A DNA stretch of 17,123 nt from Tardiphaga sp. GTDB lineage: Bacteria > Pseudomonadota > Alphaproteobacteria > Rhizobiales > Xanthobacteraceae. The notes under the pieces are model-generated. The model was not told where the DNA came from. It did not search any database and saw only the letters and a list, made by a program, of their open reading frames with translations. Shown piece by piece: positions 7,384 to 14,852 of the stretch. Location of the stretch: assembly GCA_014377915.1 (NCBI GenBank), contig JACMOT010000157.1, positions 1 to 17,123 of the forward strand, read 5' to 3'. A program made the position numbers and the translations under genes. The stretch's first letter is position 1; every line of letters starts with the position of its first letter.

Positions 7384-7392
7384 TGTGGATAA
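7384..7392 (-). promoter_or_regulatory. Perfect DnaA-box-like 9-mer upstream of bcsS
   Basis: TTATCCACA on the minus strand (TGTGGATAA on +) is the consensus DnaA box. It lies about 50 bases upstream of the preferred bcsS start in an otherwise featureless 135-base gap. It is a single copy with no further boxes or AT-rich unwinding region nearby, so it is not an origin; a regulatory role is speculative and chance is possible. Confidence 0.3.
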
Positions 7393-7444
7393 GTGGGCGT
7401 CCAGCGCGGCCGGGAGAACGATCTGCGAACATGCGCCAGATTGT

Positions 7445-7461
7445 CTTGCCCCACGGGCAAG
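7445..7461 (-). terminator. Short hairpin downstream of the DUF72 gene
   Basis: A perfect 7-base stem, CTTGCCC and GGGCAAG, closes on a 3-base loop about 40 bases past the DUF72 stop on the minus strand. No U run follows in either direction, so intrinsic termination is doubtful; it could protect the mRNA 3' end. Confidence 0.35.
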
Positions 7462-7500
7462 GGCGGTGACGCGACGTCGGTCAACGAAGTGTCTGGACCG

Positions 7501-8304
7501 CTATTTGACGCGCTCGATCAGCGCCATTGCGCCCGCGGGCGCGCGCACCTTGGCCTCGTGGATCACATAGGCAAACACGTCGCGCGGCTGCTTTTTCAGC
7601 TTGGTGTCATCGACCCGGGGCAGGTCGGAGGGCTCGCCGCCGGCCGCCCAGAGCTGCAGCCGCTTGGCCCAGGCATCCAGTGCCTTCGCCGGATAGGCGG
7701 TCTGGATGCTGTCCTTGCCCTTTTGCAGCCGGGCATAGACGAAGTCGCCGGTGATGTCGGCAATCGCGGGATGGGTGGCGTGCTCGGAGAACACCACCGG
7801 AATCTTGAACTGCCGCAGCAGCGCGATGAAGCCGGGCACGCAGAAACTGTCATGGCGGACCTCGACGACGTGGCGCAAGGCGCGCCCATCCCGTTCACGC
7901 GGCAACAGTTCAAGGAACGCGCCGAAATCGGCTTCGTCGAATTTCTTGGTCGGCGCGAACTGCCACAACATGGGCCCCAGCCGGTCGCCCAGCTCCAGCA
8001 CGCCGGAATCATAGAAGCGCTGCACGGACTCGCCGGCTTCGGCGAGCACGCGACGGTTGGTGGCGAAGCGGGGCCCTTTCAGCGAGAACACAAAGCCATC
8101 CGGCACTTCGCGCGCCCATTTGCGGAAGCTCTCGGGCTTCTGCGAGCCGTAATAGGTGCCGTTGATCTCGATTGAAGTCAGTTTGGAGGCCGCATAGCCG
8201 AGTTCCCTGGCCTGGGTCAGCTTTTCCGGGTAAAAGACACCGCGCCAGGGGGCAAAGGTCCACCCCCCGATACCGATGCGGATATTGCCGAATTTACCGG
8301 CCAT
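7501..8304 (-). CDS. DUF72 (YecE-like) TIM-barrel protein
   Basis: This 267-residue protein has the DUF72/YecE signatures: IRIGIGGWTFAPWRGVFYP at the N-terminus, LTSIEINGTYYGSQKPESFRKWAREVPDGFVFSLKGPRFATNRR, then LGPMLWQFAPTKKFD, HVVEVRHDSF, PVVFSEHA and DFVYARLQKG. Family members fold as TIM barrels with a likely metal- or phosphate-binding pocket, but the reaction is unknown. The protein is predicted to be cytoplasmic. Start: ATG 8304 with AAGGGG six bases upstream on the minus strand. The frame stays open to 8553, but that extension has no family similarity and runs antisense to the divergent glycosyltransferase leader, so I exclude it. It is a single-gene unit as far as can be seen. Confidence 0.9.
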   Translation of the reverse strand: MAGKFGNIRIGIGGWTFAPWRGVFYPEKLTQARELGYAASKLTSIEINGTYYGSQKPESFRKWAREVPDGFVFSLKGPRFATNRRVLAEAGESVQRFYDSGVLELGDRLGPMLWQFAPTKKFDEADFGAFLELLPRERDGRALRHVVEVRHDSFCVPGFIALLRQFKIPVVFSEHATHPAIADITGDFVYARLQKGKDSIQTAYPAKALDAWAKRLQLWAAGGEPSDLPRVDDTKLKKQPRDVFAYVIHEAKVRAPAGAMALIERVK

Positions 8305-8551
8305 GCGATGCCCCTTGCGGAATGTCCCATAACTCCCTATCTGCTTTTCAACGGCGACGTCGATGCTTAAAGGCTCCGGCGCTGGAACGACCCTAGAATA
8401 GCTCGGTAGCGCCGGATGTACGCGCGCCATGTTGTTCGGGGTCGTTGGCATTTCTGGGGTACTGTTGCCCGTTATCCCGCATGCCGCTGATTTCTGTCGA
8501 TCTGCCCGCGCCGCCTTGGCATCGACCGGCGCCCCCGATATATCCTGCGCC

Positions 8552-9685
8552 ATGAATGAAGCCCTTTATCCACGGCCCGCGTCCGCCTTGCCGACAGGCG
8601 CCCCGCTGCGGCTCTCGGTCATCGTGCCGACCTTCAACGAGCGCGACAACGTCGCCACTCTGGTGCGGCGCCTTGATGCCGCGCTGGTCGGAATCGCCTG
8701 GGAAGTGATCTTCGTCGACGACAATTCGCCGGATGGCACGTCCGAGACGGTGCGGACGCTGGCGCGCGACGATTCCCGCGTACGCTGTATCCGCCGCATT
8801 GGCCGCCGCGGCCTGTCGGGCGCCTGCATCGAGGGCATGCTGGCGTCGAGCGCGCCGTGCGCGGCGGTGATTGACGGCGACCTGCAGCACGATGAAACCC
8901 AGCTCGCCAAGATGCTGGGACTGCTGGAAAGCGATGCCGCCGATCTCGTCATCGGCAGTCGCTATGTCGAAGGCGGCAGCGCCGATAGTTTCAACCAGCA
9001 ACGGCTTGGCGCCAGCAAGTTGGCCACCGCGGTCGCGCAGCGGGTGCTGCGGGTCAAGATCGCCGATCCGATGAGCGGCTTTTTCATGATCCGCCGCGAT
9101 CGCTTCGAACAACTGGCGCCGCTATTGTCCACCCAGGGCTTCAAGATCCTGCTCGACGTCGTCGCCACCGGGCGCGGCGATCTGCGCATCATCGAGGTGC
9201 CCTACACCTTCGGCTCGCGGCAGCATGGCGAGAGCAAGCTCGATTCCATGGTGGCACTCGACTTCCTCGGCCTGGTGCTGGCGAAGCTGACCAATGACGT
9301 GGTGTCGCTGCGCTTCCTGCTGTTCGCGCTGGTCGGCTCGATCGGCCTGTTCGTGCATTTCTCGGCGTTGTTCATTCTGCTCGAGGCCTTCGCGCTGCCA
9401 TTCGCGGAGGCGCAGGGTGGCGCGGCGATGCTGGCGATGACCAGCAACTTCCTGCTCAACAATTTCCTGACCTATCGCGACCAGCGGTTGAAGGGCTTTG
9501 GCATCCTGCGTGGATTGCTGCTGTTCTATCTGGTGTGCAGTGTCGGACTGCTCGCCAATGTCGGCGTTGCCTTCTCGGTCTATGACCAGGAGCCGATCTG
9601 GTGGCTGGCCGGCGCCTCGGGCGCGCTGATGGGCGTGGTCTGGAACTACGCGATGTCGGGCCTGTTCGTCTGGCGCAAGCGGTGA
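8552..9685 (+). CDS. Polyprenyl-phosphate GT2 glycosyltransferase fused to GtrA membrane domain
   Basis: This 377-residue protein has an N-terminal GT2 (dolichol-phosphate mannose synthase type) domain: LSVIVPTFNERDN (21-33), VIFVDDNSPDGT (52-63), metal-binding DGDLQHD (108-114), MSGFFMIRR and SRQHGESKL. Residues ~245-377 form a GtrA-like domain with four predicted membrane helices (RFLLFALVGSIGLFVHFSALFILL, MLAMTSNFLLNNFLTY, LRGLLLFYLVCSVGLLANV and GALMGVVWNYAMSGLFVW). Such enzymes charge undecaprenyl phosphate with a sugar at the cytoplasmic face, and GtrA domains are thought to help flip or hold the product. The downstream GT39 gene is the natural user of that donor. Start: ATG with no clear Shine-Dalgarno; the frame is open back to an ATG at 8429, so the N-terminus is uncertain. 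Confidence 0.9.
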   Translation: MNEALYPRPASALPTGAPLRLSVIVPTFNERDNVATLVRRLDAALVGIAWEVIFVDDNSPDGTSETVRTLARDDSRVRCIRRIGRRGLSGACIEGMLASSAPCAAVIDGDLQHDETQLAKMLGLLESDAADLVIGSRYVEGGSADSFNQQRLGASKLATAVAQRVLRVKIADPMSGFFMIRRDRFEQLAPLLSTQGFKILLDVVATGRGDLRIIEVPYTFGSRQHGESKLDSMVALDFLGLVLAKLTNDVVSLRFLLFALVGSIGLFVHFSALFILLEAFALPFAEAQGGAAMLAMTSNFLLNNFLTYRDQRLKGFGILRGLLLFYLVCSVGLLANVGVAFSVYDQEPIWWLAGASGALMGVVWNYAMSGLFVWRKR

Positions 9686-9689
9686 AGCC

Positions 9690-11201
9690 GTGATGACGGC
9701 GCCCGACCAGCGGCTGGTGCGCGGCACCGCCGCGATCGTCGTCGGACTCATCGTCTTGAGGCTGGTAGCGTCCGCGTGGACGCCGCTGACTTTCGACGAA
9801 GCCTATTACTGGATGTGGTCGAAGCACCTTGCCGGCGGCTATTACGACCATCCACCGATGGTGGCGGTGGTGATCCGGCTCGGCACCCTGATCGCCGGCG
9901 ACACCGAATTCGGGGTCCGGCTGGTGTCGGTACTGCTGGGCCTGCCGATGAGCTGGGCGGTGTACCAGACGGCCGCGCTGCTGTTCGGCGGCCAGCGCGT
10001 CGCTTCCGCCGCCACGCTGCTGCTCAACGCCACCATGATGGCCGCCGCCGGCACCATGATCGTCACCCCCGACGCGCCGCTGCTGGTGGCGTCGAGCCTG
10101 GTTCTGTACAGCCTCGCCAAGCTGCTGGCGACCGGGCGCGGCGTGTGGTGGCTCGCCGTGGGCGCCGCGGTCGGCGCCGCGCTGCTATCAAAATATACCG
10201 CGTTCTTTTTCGGCCCTGCGATTTTGATCTGGCTGATCGCCGTGCCGAAGCTGCGGCGCTGGCTGATCTCGCTTTGGACCTACCTCGGCGGCGTGGTCGC
10301 GCTGGCGGTGTTCTCGCCGGTATTGTTGTGGAATTCCGAACATCAGTGGGTATCGTTCATCAAGCAGCTCGGCCGGGCGCGGATCGATCATTTCAATCCG
10401 GCCTTCATCGGTGAGCTCATTCCGACGCAGATCGCCTTCGCGACGCCGCTGGTGTTCATCCTCGGCGCCATGGGACTTTACGCCCTGGTCCTGCGCCAGT
10501 CGGGCGCCTGGCCGGCGCGGGTGCTGATCAGCGCGATGCTGTGGACCATCGTGGCCTATTTCCTGTGGCACTCGCTGCATGCCCGCGTCGAGGCCAATTG
10601 GTTCGCGCCGGTGTATCCGGCGTTCGCGATTGCCGCGGCGGTGGCTGCCAATGTCACCCAATGGCGCGCGCGTACGCAGCGTAACGTCGATTTCTGCATG
10701 CGTTGGGCAGGCCCGACCGGCGTTGTGATGTTCACGTTGCTGGTGGTGCAGGCCAACACCGGGCTGTTGTCGGGCTATCGTCGCGATTCCACGGTGCGCA
10801 GCATCGGCGTAGGTTTCACCGAAGTGGCGGCCCAGATCGAAGCGGTACGCAGCCGGGTCGGCGCGACCTGCGTGCTGGCGCCGGATTACGGCACCACCGG
10901 CTGGCTCGCCTTCTATTTGCCCAAGGGCACCTGCGTGACCCAGATCAACCAGCGCATTCGCTGGATCAACATGCCGGAGCCCACCGCCGCCAACCTCGCC
11001 GGTCCGCTGCTGCTGGTGGGAGCGCAGAATGCCAGCACCGTGCCGGAGTTGCGGGTCCGCTTTGGCTCGATCGAGAAGGTCGCGCAATTGACCCGCAAGC
11101 GCGGGCCGCTGGTCATTGAGCCGATCGAACTCGATCTGCTCGGCGATATCAAAGGCGACCCGCTCGACCGTTCGCCGCCGCCTGAGCTGGGCGGGCGATA
11201 A
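9690..11201 (+). CDS. ArnT-like GT39 membrane glycosyltransferase
   Basis: This 503-residue polytopic membrane protein has the GT39/PMT family signature FDEAYYWMWSKHL at residues 35-47, where the acidic pair forms the catalytic centre in ArnT-like enzymes, followed by GGYYDHPPMVAVVIR. About ten hydrophobic segments follow, up to ~residue 355, then a soluble periplasmic C-terminal domain. Such enzymes take a sugar from undecaprenyl phosphate and attach it to lipid A, another envelope lipid or protein in the periplasm. The gene begins four bases after the GT2-GtrA stop, which implies one operon and one pathway. The acceptor and the sugar cannot be told from sequence; similarity to ArnT does not show that aminoarabinose is used. 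Start: GTG directly followed by ATG (9693); either is possible. Confidence 0.9.
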   Translation: MMTAPDQRLVRGTAAIVVGLIVLRLVASAWTPLTFDEAYYWMWSKHLAGGYYDHPPMVAVVIRLGTLIAGDTEFGVRLVSVLLGLPMSWAVYQTAALLFGGQRVASAATLLLNATMMAAAGTMIVTPDAPLLVASSLVLYSLAKLLATGRGVWWLAVGAAVGAALLSKYTAFFFGPAILIWLIAVPKLRRWLISLWTYLGGVVALAVFSPVLLWNSEHQWVSFIKQLGRARIDHFNPAFIGELIPTQIAFATPLVFILGAMGLYALVLRQSGAWPARVLISAMLWTIVAYFLWHSLHARVEANWFAPVYPAFAIAAAVAANVTQWRARTQRNVDFCMRWAGPTGVVMFTLLVVQANTGLLSGYRRDSTVRSIGVGFTEVAAQIEAVRSRVGATCVLAPDYGTTGWLAFYLPKGTCVTQINQRIRWINMPEPTAANLAGPLLLVGAQNASTVPELRVRFGSIEKVAQLTRKRGPLVIEPIELDLLGDIKGDPLDRSPPPELGGR

Positions 11202-11225
11202 GCCGGCAGTCGCGGTCGCGCCGAG

Positions 11226-11256
11226 AAGGCGGCCTTTGGGCCGGCCTTCCGATTTT
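11226..11256 (+). terminator. Rho-independent terminator after the glycosyltransferase pair
   Basis: The arms AAGGC-GGCC and GGCC-G-GCCTT (11226-11248) pair with one bulged G around a TTTG loop, followed by CCGATTTT. It lies 25 bases after the GT39 stop. The next gene is convergent, so the hairpin may serve both directions, but the short T run favours the + strand. Confidence 0.6.
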
Positions 11257-11288
11257 AACCCGGGTTTTCCGATGCCGCTTGGTTCGGC

Positions 11289-12107
11289 CTAGCGACCGCC
11301 AAATTTGTAATTCAGGCCAACGCGGACGACGTCCGACTTCAAATCCACGCTGTGACGGTAAGCATTACTGGCAAATGCGATGGTCGGGGTGAACGCCGTG
11401 AGGTTGGAGCTGGTCGTGCTCTCACTGCCGAGATCGATATGAAGATATTCGCCCTTCACCGACCAGCCGTTCAGCAGCGCATATTCAACACCGGCGCCGG
11501 CGGTCCAGCCTGCTTTCGTTCGTGAGAACGCGGCTGACTCGGCGGCGGTGGCGAACGTATCCGTGAAAACGAAGTTGCCCTTGACGTTGGCGACGGCCAG
11601 ACCGCCGGTGACGTAGAACAGCCAGTTGTTGTGCGCGAGGCCGAGGCGCGGCCTGAACGTCATCAGCCAGTCCGTGGCCACCGAGGAAGCGACGGTGAAG
11701 CTGGTCGGCGCGCAGCAAGGATACACGGCTGATCCGCTCGAGGACGCCTTCAACCCGAGATAATTGAAGTCCGCCCCCAGACCGAACACGATATTGCTCG
11801 ACTGCCAGTTGTAGCCGGCCGTCAAGCCGCCGGTGAAGCCGCTACCATTCAGCTGCTGATTGCCGGCAAGGGCAATGGCGGGCACGCTGGTCGCGGCAAA
11901 ATAGCCGGTGGGGCTGAAGACCGTCGATGTCGCGGCAGCGGAGCGCCCCCAGGCGCCGCCAGCATTCACACCGAGATAGAGTCCGGTCCAATTATAGACC
12001 GGGTCGGCGATCGGCGCCTTGGCGTAGATGCGCGCGGGGAGGTCGGCCGCGACAGCGGGACCCGCAAGACCGACGACGCCCGCCAGTCCCAGCAAAAATC
12101 TTTTCAT
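11289..12107 (-). CDS. Omp25/RopB-like outer-membrane beta-barrel protein (first copy)
   Basis: This 272-residue protein has a signal peptide (MKRFLLGLAGVVGLAGPAVA, cleavage before ADLPA). The mature start, ADLPARIYAKAPIADPVYNWTGLYLGVNAGGAWG, is the typical Rhizobiales Omp25/31 opening. It ends in VRVGLNYKFGGR, a final barrel strand, and the middle has alternating strands such as GFTGGLTAGYNWQSSNIVFGLGADFNYLGLK and WLMTFRPRLGLAHNNWLFYVTGGLAVANVKG. An eight-stranded barrel is expected; such proteins support the outer membrane or act as surface antigens. I chose ATG 12107 because GGAG sits six bases upstream and the signal peptide starts there; ATG 12113 would touch the Shine-Dalgarno, and the longer open frame to 12221 has no similarity. 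A second, related barrel lies at 13814-14587. Confidence 0.88.
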   Translation of the reverse strand: MKRFLLGLAGVVGLAGPAVAADLPARIYAKAPIADPVYNWTGLYLGVNAGGAWGRSAAATSTVFSPTGYFAATSVPAIALAGNQQLNGSGFTGGLTAGYNWQSSNIVFGLGADFNYLGLKASSSGSAVYPCCAPTSFTVASSVATDWLMTFRPRLGLAHNNWLFYVTGGLAVANVKGNFVFTDTFATAAESAAFSRTKAGWTAGAGVEYALLNGWSVKGEYLHIDLGSESTTSSNLTAFTPTIAFASNAYRHSVDLKSDVVRVGLNYKFGGR

Positions 12108-12135
12108 TTCCATCTCCAGAGGCTTTTTGCGCGGC

Positions 12136-12163
12136 CGGTGATGACCGCGTTGGCGTATCACCG
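12136..12163 (-). promoter_or_regulatory. Leader inverted repeat of the first barrel gene
   Basis: A perfect 7-base inverted repeat, CGGTGAT (12136-12142) and ATCACCG (12157-12163), separated by 14 bases, lies about 30 bases upstream of the ATG. It may form an mRNA leader hairpin or bind a dimeric protein. Confidence 0.3.
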
Positions 12164-12215
12164 TTCTGGTCTTGGGCTGGTTTCCTGCCCGCGTCGCGCT
12201 CCCACGCGCACTGCG

Positions 12216-12228
12216 GAACAAATTGTTC
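12216..12228. promoter_or_regulatory. 13-base palindrome between the barrel gene and the AraC-type gene
   Basis: GAACAAATTGTTC is a perfect 6+1+6 dyad in the 217-base divergent region, about 110 bases from each start codon. The position and symmetry fit an operator for a dimeric regulator that could act on both genes. AraC proteins usually bind direct repeats, so a different regulator class may be the binder. Confidence 0.35.
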
Positions 12229-12324
12229 GCAAAGCGACTAATTTACCACGCATGGCATTGAACCTAAACCGGTGCTTGCGACGACCCATATCCGCGAACC
12301 ATGAAATAAGCGGGTTATCGGACA

Positions 12325-12774
12325 ATGGAAAACACACATTTCGAATCCCAAAATCATTCCGACATCAGCTGCGAGCGCGCCGAGCTGGGCGGCGGTTCGG
12401 GATTGGGCGCTGCCAATGCGTCCGAAGCCGGCGGCCTGCGCGGGGCGCGAATTGCCAGCGTGCTCGCGCAGATCAACCAGAGCTTCGCAGACCAGCAATT
12501 TTCAACCCGCGTGGTCGCCGAGAATCTTGGCCTCTCGGTGCGCTACGTGCAGGACCTGCTGCAGGGCTCTGGTTTCAGCATCACCGACCGCATCATGGCT
12601 TTGCGGCTCGAAAAGGCCCGCGGCCTGCTGACCTCCGACCGGCAGTGCCGCCTCAAGATCAGCGACGTCGCGGCCAGTTGCGGCTTCAACGAACTGTCGT
12701 ATTTTCACCGCAGCTTCCGCCGCCGCTTCGGCGCGTCGCCGGCCAAGTTTCGCATTCAGTCAATGAACGGCTGA
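12325..12774 (+). CDS. Short AraC-family DNA-binding protein (HTH domain only)
   Basis: This 149-residue protein has a polar, low-similarity N-terminus (1-40) and an AraC/XylS-type DNA-binding domain (41-142) with two helix-turn-helix units: FSTRVVAENLGLSVRYVQDLLQ and KISDVAASCGFNELSYFHRSFRRRFGASPAKFR, the latter matching the family signature. Typical AraC regulators have ~300 residues with an N-terminal ligand domain; here it is missing, so the protein may act without ligand, as do SoxS or MarA, or with a partner. Start: ATG with a weak GGA upstream. It is divergent from a barrel gene and its last 15 bases overlap the end of the phhA gene on the other strand. The target is unknown; the barrel gene is the best guess by position. 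Confidence 0.88.
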   Translation: MENTHFESQNHSDISCERAELGGGSGLGAANASEAGGLRGARIASVLAQINQSFADQQFSTRVVAENLGLSVRYVQDLLQGSGFSITDRIMALRLEKARGLLTSDRQCRLKISDVAASCGFNELSYFHRSFRRRFGASPAKFRIQSMNG

Positions 12775-13659
12775 GGCGCGTTTCAGGGTGAAATAATCCA
12801 TCGTGCCGCGGTGGATCAGGCGATCCGCCGCGGTGACCTGGTCGGCGTCGATGTCCGGCGCATCGGCCAGTCGCGCATAGAGCGCGCCGAAATCGCGGTA
12901 GCTGTCCTCGAGCAGTTTTTCGAAACTGTCGATGACGAAATAGCTCTGCTGGAAATCGTCGATCACATAGTTCGTGCGCATCACGCGTTCGAGCTCGAAG
13001 CCGATCCGGTTGGGTGAATCATTTTCCAGCGCGAACACCGATTCCGTGGCCGACGACAGAATGCCGGCCCCGAAGATGCGCAAGCCCTCGGGGCTCCGCA
13101 GCAGGCCGAACTCGACCGTGTACCAGTACAATCGCGCCAGGTTCTTCAACTGGCCGAGCGCCAAAGCGCGCTGGCCGCCCTTGCCATAGGCCTGCATGAA
13201 ATCCGCGTAGACCGGATTGGCGAGCAACGGCACATGACCGAACACATCATGAAAGATGTCGGGCTCCTGCAGATAATCCATCTCGTGCTCGGGACGGATA
13301 AAGGCGCCGGCGGGAAAGCGGCGATGGGCGAGATGGTCGAAGAAGATGTCGTCCGGCACCAGTTCGGCGACCGCCACCACTTCCCAGCCGGTCAGCGGCT
13401 TCAGCCGCGCGCTGAGCTTGTCGAGATCGGGAATTCCGGACTCCGACAGCTGCAGCGTTTTCATCGCCGCCAGAAACTCGTCGCAGGCGCGTCCCTGCAG
13501 AACGGTTTGTGCACGTGCGAACAGGCGGTCCCAGCGATCATGTTCGGCCGTCGAATAGGACGACCAATCCTGCTCGAGCGTAAAATCGGAGCGTCTTGGC
13601 GCGGCGAGGTATCGCGCCTTTGCGTTGGCGGAGGAGGGGCTCGCGACGGGTGAGGTCAT
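12760..13659 (-). CDS. phhA: Phenylalanine 4-monooxygenase (phenylalanine hydroxylase)
   Basis: This 299-residue protein is a bacterial, single-domain, pterin-dependent aromatic amino acid hydroxylase that turns L-phenylalanine into L-tyrosine with O2 and a tetrahydropterin. The iron ligands are visible: His137 and His142 in FHDVFGHVPLL and Glu183 in YWYTVEFGL. Nearby, FIRPEHEMDYLQEPDIFHD and FGAGILSSATES are conserved pterin and substrate regions. Length fits the bacterial family, and no regulatory ACT domain is present. Start: ATG 13659; a GTG at 13698 in frame would add 13 residues but has no Shine-Dalgarno. No pterin-carbinolamine dehydratase (phhB) or homogentisate gene lies nearby. The gene's 3' end overlaps that of the convergent AraC-type gene by 15 bases. 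Confidence 0.97.
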   Translation of the reverse strand: MTSPVASPSSANAKARYLAAPRRSDFTLEQDWSSYSTAEHDRWDRLFARAQTVLQGRACDEFLAAMKTLQLSESGIPDLDKLSARLKPLTGWEVVAVAELVPDDIFFDHLAHRRFPAGAFIRPEHEMDYLQEPDIFHDVFGHVPLLANPVYADFMQAYGKGGQRALALGQLKNLARLYWYTVEFGLLRSPEGLRIFGAGILSSATESVFALENDSPNRIGFELERVMRTNYVIDDFQQSYFVIDSFEKLLEDSYRDFGALYARLADAPDIDADQVTAADRLIHRGTMDYFTLKRASAVH

Positions 13660-13764
13660 GATGTGTCCGATCAGATCAACGAGGGCGTCTGGCGTCACGG
13701 AGGCGAGTCATGAATATGAGCGCTAACGGGCCTTGTTGCCAGTACAACCTTGCACGGCGCAAAG

Positions 13765-13786
13765 GGCCCGGCATGGCTGCCAGGCC
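13765..13786 (-). terminator. Hairpin downstream of the second barrel gene
   Basis: GGCC-C-GGCA and TGCC-A-GGCC pair over nine positions with one mismatch around a 4-base loop, 28 bases past the barrel stop on the minus strand. Only CTTTG follows, so termination would be weak or Rho-assisted. It separates the barrel gene from phhA. Confidence 0.4.
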
Positions 13787-13813
13787 CCGGGGGCTGCGCT
13801 TCTTCGGCTGGTG

Positions 13814-14587
13814 TTACTGGCCGAACTGATAGGCGACGCCGACCAGCAGGGTCTGGGTCGAATGCTTGTCGAAATCGACGCTGATCTGCTGCGTGCCCTT
13901 CATCAGGCTGGCCTGCTGGCTTCCATAGCTGCTGTAACGATACTCGCCACGTGCCAACCAGTTGTGGGCGATCTTGGTTTCGATACCGCCACCGAGGCTC
14001 CAGCCCATATTGGTCTTCGATAGGCTGTCGCTGGCCGTCGAGGTCGAAATCGTATCCGGTGCGCAATAATGCGCGACGCGGGTGGACGTGACCGAGGAAA
14101 CGTCGATCTGGTTCTGGATCCAGGACACGCCGCCGCTGGCGAACAGCATGGTGCTGGGGGTGACGAGATAGCCGACGCGCGCGCGCAGGCCGCCGTCACC
14201 GAGATCCTTCACTTCGGACGTGCCCGTCTTGCCCGTCCCGGTAATGCCGGGAATGGAAGCGAGGGAAGCGTGGTTGTTCGCCCAGGCGACATCGGCTTCG
14301 AGTCCGACGATCCAGCCGGGCTGGACCTGCCAGTTGTAGCCGCCATACAGGCCGAGGCGTGCTGAACTCGATTCAAACTCATGCGAAGCTTGGTTGCTGC
14401 TGGTCCAGTCTTCCGTAGTCCAGCGCCCGCCGGCGGAAACGCCGAGAAAACCGCCGGTCCAAGTATCAACGATCGGCGGCGCTTTCAGATAGCGAGGCGT
14501 AACCTGAAGATCGGCCGCCATGGTGCCGCCTTGAAGCGCGATGGTCGTGATTGCGGCGATAATGGGATAAAATAAGGTCCTGTTCAC
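13814..14587 (-). CDS. Omp25-like outer-membrane beta-barrel protein (second copy)
   Basis: This 257-residue protein has a signal peptide (MNRTLFYPIIAAITTIALQGGTMA, cleavage before ADLQVTPRYLKAPP) and a barrel: WTGGFLGVSAGGRW, ARLGLYGGYNWQVQPGWIVGLEADVAWAN, GGLRARVGYLVTPSTMLFASGGVSW, NMGWSLGGGIETKIAHNWLARGEYRYSSYG and a final LLVGVAYQFGQ ending near the C-terminus. The layout is the same as in the barrel at 11289-12107, but sequence identity looks low, so they are distant paralogues, not a recent duplication. Start: GTG, supported by AAGGG eight bases upstream on the minus strand; no ATG is in reach. The leader carries a perfect 8-base inverted repeat. Function is not determined beyond an outer-membrane location. 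Confidence 0.86.
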   Translation of the reverse strand: MNRTLFYPIIAAITTIALQGGTMAADLQVTPRYLKAPPIVDTWTGGFLGVSAGGRWTTEDWTSSNQASHEFESSSARLGLYGGYNWQVQPGWIVGLEADVAWANNHASLASIPGITGTGKTGTSEVKDLGDGGLRARVGYLVTPSTMLFASGGVSWIQNQIDVSSVTSTRVAHYCAPDTISTSTASDSLSKTNMGWSLGGGIETKIAHNWLARGEYRYSSYGSQQASLMKGTQQISVDFDKHSTQTLLVGVAYQFGQ

Positions 14588-14608
14588 TGCGCTTGCCCTT
14601 GTGTAGTT

Positions 14609-14627
14609 CGCTGAAACAATTTCAGCG
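14609..14627 (-). promoter_or_regulatory. Perfect 8-base inverted repeat in the leader of the second barrel gene
   Basis: CGCTGAAA (14609-14616) and TTTCAGCG (14620-14627) with a 3-base loop lie about 20 bases upstream of the GTG start, just before the AAGGG ribosome binding site. As RNA it would form a tight 5' hairpin of a kind known to stabilise omp messages; as DNA it could be an operator. Confidence 0.45.
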
Positions 14628-14699
14628 CTCGCACCTCAACGAAGGCATTCTCGAAGTTCATGCGCCAGAGTGGCGGAGCGCCGCGAGCGTCGTCCGGGG

Positions 14700-14731
14700 G
14701 CGGTTTTTCAAAATCCAGAACCGCATTTTTT
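14700..14731 (+). terminator. Hairpin followed by T6
   Basis: GCGGTT (14700-14705) and AACCGC (14719-14724), with a 13-base loop, precede ATTTTTT on the + strand. This has intrinsic-terminator form, but no + strand gene is known upstream, and the loop is long. On the minus strand it falls in the upstream region of the barrel gene. Confidence 0.25.
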
Positions 14732-14852
14732 AAGTTGTTGCTGACTTGCAACGTAAAAAGTGTCTGTTTAAAACTCGCCTTTCAAAACTACACTTATTGC
14801 GGGAACACTGTATTTTAAGGCTTTTGCGTGAAAGTGATCGCCACAAAGCGAG

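Noticed and set aside
7384..7392. DnaA box as part of a replication origin
   Set aside because: A single box without clustered copies, AT-rich unwinding region or origin-linked genes.
10188..11087. 299-codon minus-strand open frame inside the GT39 gene
   Set aside because: The GT39 frame has conserved motifs and membrane helices; this frame gives His/Arg/Gln-rich non-protein-like sequence.
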